From the NCBI GenBank assembly GCA_005773145.1, contig SXHS01000360.1, positions 1-14,863 of the forward strand: a stretch of 14,863 nucleotides of DNA, written 5' to 3'. The notes below the pieces were generated by a model. It did no database searches, was not told the origin of the DNA, and saw only the letters and a program-made list of their open reading frames with translations. Of the stretch, positions 13,613 to 14,863 are shown in pieces (position 1 is the stretch's first letter; each line of letters begins with the position of its first letter). This DNA comes from Planctomycetaceae bacterium (GTDB taxonomy: Bacteria > Planctomycetota > Planctomycetia > Pirellulales > Pirellulaceae). The position numbers were made by a program, and so were the translations under genes.

Positions 13613-14863
13613 CGTTTTGGATCGCGATGAGGCCGAGCGCCGATTTCACGCCGTGATTCAGGCTGCGCCGTTGGAGGCGGAATGGGTCGGGCTGGATCAG
13701 GCGTTGGGTCGCGTGTTGGCGGACGACGTGGCATCACCCGTTGATGTGCCATCGTTCGATCGATCCAACTTCGATGGCTATGCGGTGCGCGCAGCGGATA
13801 CGTATGGGGCGAGCGAGCAGCAACCGCGCCGTTTAACGCTGACCAAAGAAACGATCGCCACGGCTGTGGTACCGCAGATCGCTGTGAAACCGGGGTGTGC
13901 CAGTACGATTGCCACCGGCGCAATGGTTCCCAAGGGCGCGGATGCGATCTTGATGGTCGAGCATGCGGAAATGCGCGAAGGGGAGTTGTTTTTGCATCGC
14001 CCGATCACGCCGGGCTTCGGGATCGCATTTGCTGGCACGGATATTGCCCGCGGAGAGACCGTACTCTGGCGCGGTCAATCGCTGACCAGTCGCGAGACGG
14101 GCGTCGCCGCCGCCGTGGGAATCACTCGGGTGTCCGTGCGTCGTCGGCCGCGGATTGCCATCATCTCCACAGGGGATGAGATCATCGAACCCGGCCACAC
14201 CATGCGCCCCGGTTTTGTGTACGACTCCAACGCCCGCATTCTGGCCGACGCCCTTCGCGAATTAGGGGCAGAGCCCGTCGTCGTCGGGATTGTGTCCGAT
14301 GATCATGAGCATCTGCGTGCATGTGTGCAACAGGGGTTGGCATCTTACGACATGGTGTTGTTGTCGGGCGGAACGAGCAAGGGAGCTGGGGACATCTCGT
14401 ACCGTGTTGTGCAAGAGCTGACGGATCCCGGCATTGTCGTGCATGGGGTTGCGCTCAAACCGGGCAAGCCCATCTGCCTGGCCGCTCACCACGGCAAGCC
14501 CGTGGTGATACTCCCCGGCTTTCCCACGTCGGCTATTTTTACGTTTCACGAATTCGTCGCGCCGGTGATTAGCCAATTGGCCGGGCACTCACACGTACCG
14601 CGCGAAAAGGTCTCGGCGCGCATGGCCTTCAAGATCAATTCGGAAATCGGTCGCACTGAATATCTCTCGGTGCATCTCGTCAAGAGTTCTGATGCCGATA
14701 CGGCTGCCAATGTGAGTGCCGATAAAGAATTGATCGCCTATCCGATGGGCAAAGGGTCGGGGTCCGTCACGACATTCTCCCACGCGGATGGTTTTGTGAC
14801 GATCGACCGCTATGTTGAACAGGTGGAAGCGGGGGCGGTCGTCTCCGTGCAATTATTGGGTAA
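13587..14863 (+). CDS. moeA: Second MoeA paralogue, 3' end cut by window edge; probably a MoeA-PBP fusion
   Basis: The frame opens at ATG 13587, 26 bases inside the first moeA, and is still open at the last base (425 codons, no stop). It begins FLDVLDRDEAERRF and carries the MoeA series DVPSFDRSNFDGYAV (from D53), IATGAMVPKGADAILMVEH, IAIISTGDEIIEPG, DSNARILADAL, LLSGGTSKGAGD, K291-P-G-K-P and LPGFPTSAIFTFHEF (from L309). Domain IV ends with AYPMGKGSGSVTTFSHADGF. A single MoeA would stop about here, yet the frame continues. LPGFPTSA and KGSGSVT are, to my knowledge, typical of MoeA proteins fused to a C-terminal periplasmic-binding-protein-like domain (COG0303-COG1910). That domain would lie beyond the window, so the fusion is inference. 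The role is molybdate or tungstate insertion into molybdopterin, perhaps sensing or substrate-specific. No separate promoter or strong ribosome site is seen, so translation is likely coupled to the first moeA. Confidence 0.92.
   Translation, partial: MDPQQQFLDVLDRDEAERRFHAVIQAAPLEAEWVGLDQALGRVLADDVASPVDVPSFDRSNFDGYAVRAADTYGASEQQPRRLTLTKETIATAVVPQIAVKPGCASTIATGAMVPKGADAILMVEHAEMREGELFLHRPITPGFGIAFAGTDIARGETVLWRGQSLTSRETGVAAAVGITRVSVRRRPRIAIISTGDEIIEPGHTMRPGFVYDSNARILADALRELGAEPVVVGIVSDDHEHLRACVQQGLASYDMVLLSGGTSKGAGDISYRVVQELTDPGIVVHGVALKPGKPICLAAHHGKPVVILPGFPTSAIFTFHEFVAPVISQLAGHSHVPREKVSARMAFKINSEIGRTEYLSVHLVKSSDADTAANVSADKELIAYPMGKGSGSVTTFSHADGFVTIDRYVEQVEAGAVVSVQLLG

Noticed and set aside
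1..14863. Mobile element, prophage, CRISPR or defence island
   Set aside because: No transposase, integrase, array of spaced repeats or defence-type protein is visible, and the tRNA gene has no duplicated 3' end that would mark an integration site.

Overview
The window looks like a stretch of chromosome from a planctomycete, most likely of the Pirellulales/Pirellulaceae type. The main reason is a gene pair almost diagnostic for the phylum: a secreted cytochrome-like protein with PSCyt1, PSCyt2 and PSD1 domains (5202-8246), overlapped by a Tat-exported DUF1501 protein (8236-9687). Supporting signs are a secreted protein of a kind I associate with planctomycetes (4295-4957), a short intergenic repeat present in two near-identical copies, fairly high GC and loose gene packing. 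This is inference from the sequence alone.

Layout. 1-3686: the 3' part of a very large gene, open at the left edge, with a possible glycoside-hydrolase-like barrel and a C-terminal beta-sandwich. It converges on a small HIT nucleotide-binding protein (3705-4049, minus), separated by 18 bases; a GC-rich hairpin sits in the last HIT codons. 4050-4294 is a divergent spacer. 4295-4957 encodes a secreted protein of unknown function. A good sigma-70-like promoter at 5054-5082 precedes the cytochrome/DUF1501 operon. That operon converges on a LarA-like (DUF2088) gene (9729-10949, minus), and a 36-base repeat nearly fills the 41-base gap between the two stops. 10950-12319 is mostly intergenic: a 104-residue hypothetical gene with a 12-bp inverted repeat in its leader (minus), a tRNA-Ser(CGA), a strong dyad at 11941-11973, a 32-codon single-span membrane peptide gene on the minus strand, and the second repeat copy. 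12323-14863 holds two tandem, overlapping moeA paralogues; the second runs off the right edge.

How the genes work together. The cytochrome/DUF1501 pair is a two-gene exported module, with heme-binding motifs in one protein and an alkaline-phosphatase-like fold expected in the other; its substrate is unknown. The moeA pair covers molybdenum insertion into molybdopterin. The first copy departs from the usual KPGKP motif (RPSSP instead). The second keeps KPGKP but has LPGFP in place of LPGNP and is probably fused to a periplasmic-binding-protein-like domain beyond the window. I see no phage, transposase, CRISPR or defence genes. The most unusual material is non-coding or very small: the repeat copies, the structured leader at 11519-11599, the dyad at 11941-11973 and the 32-residue membrane peptide.
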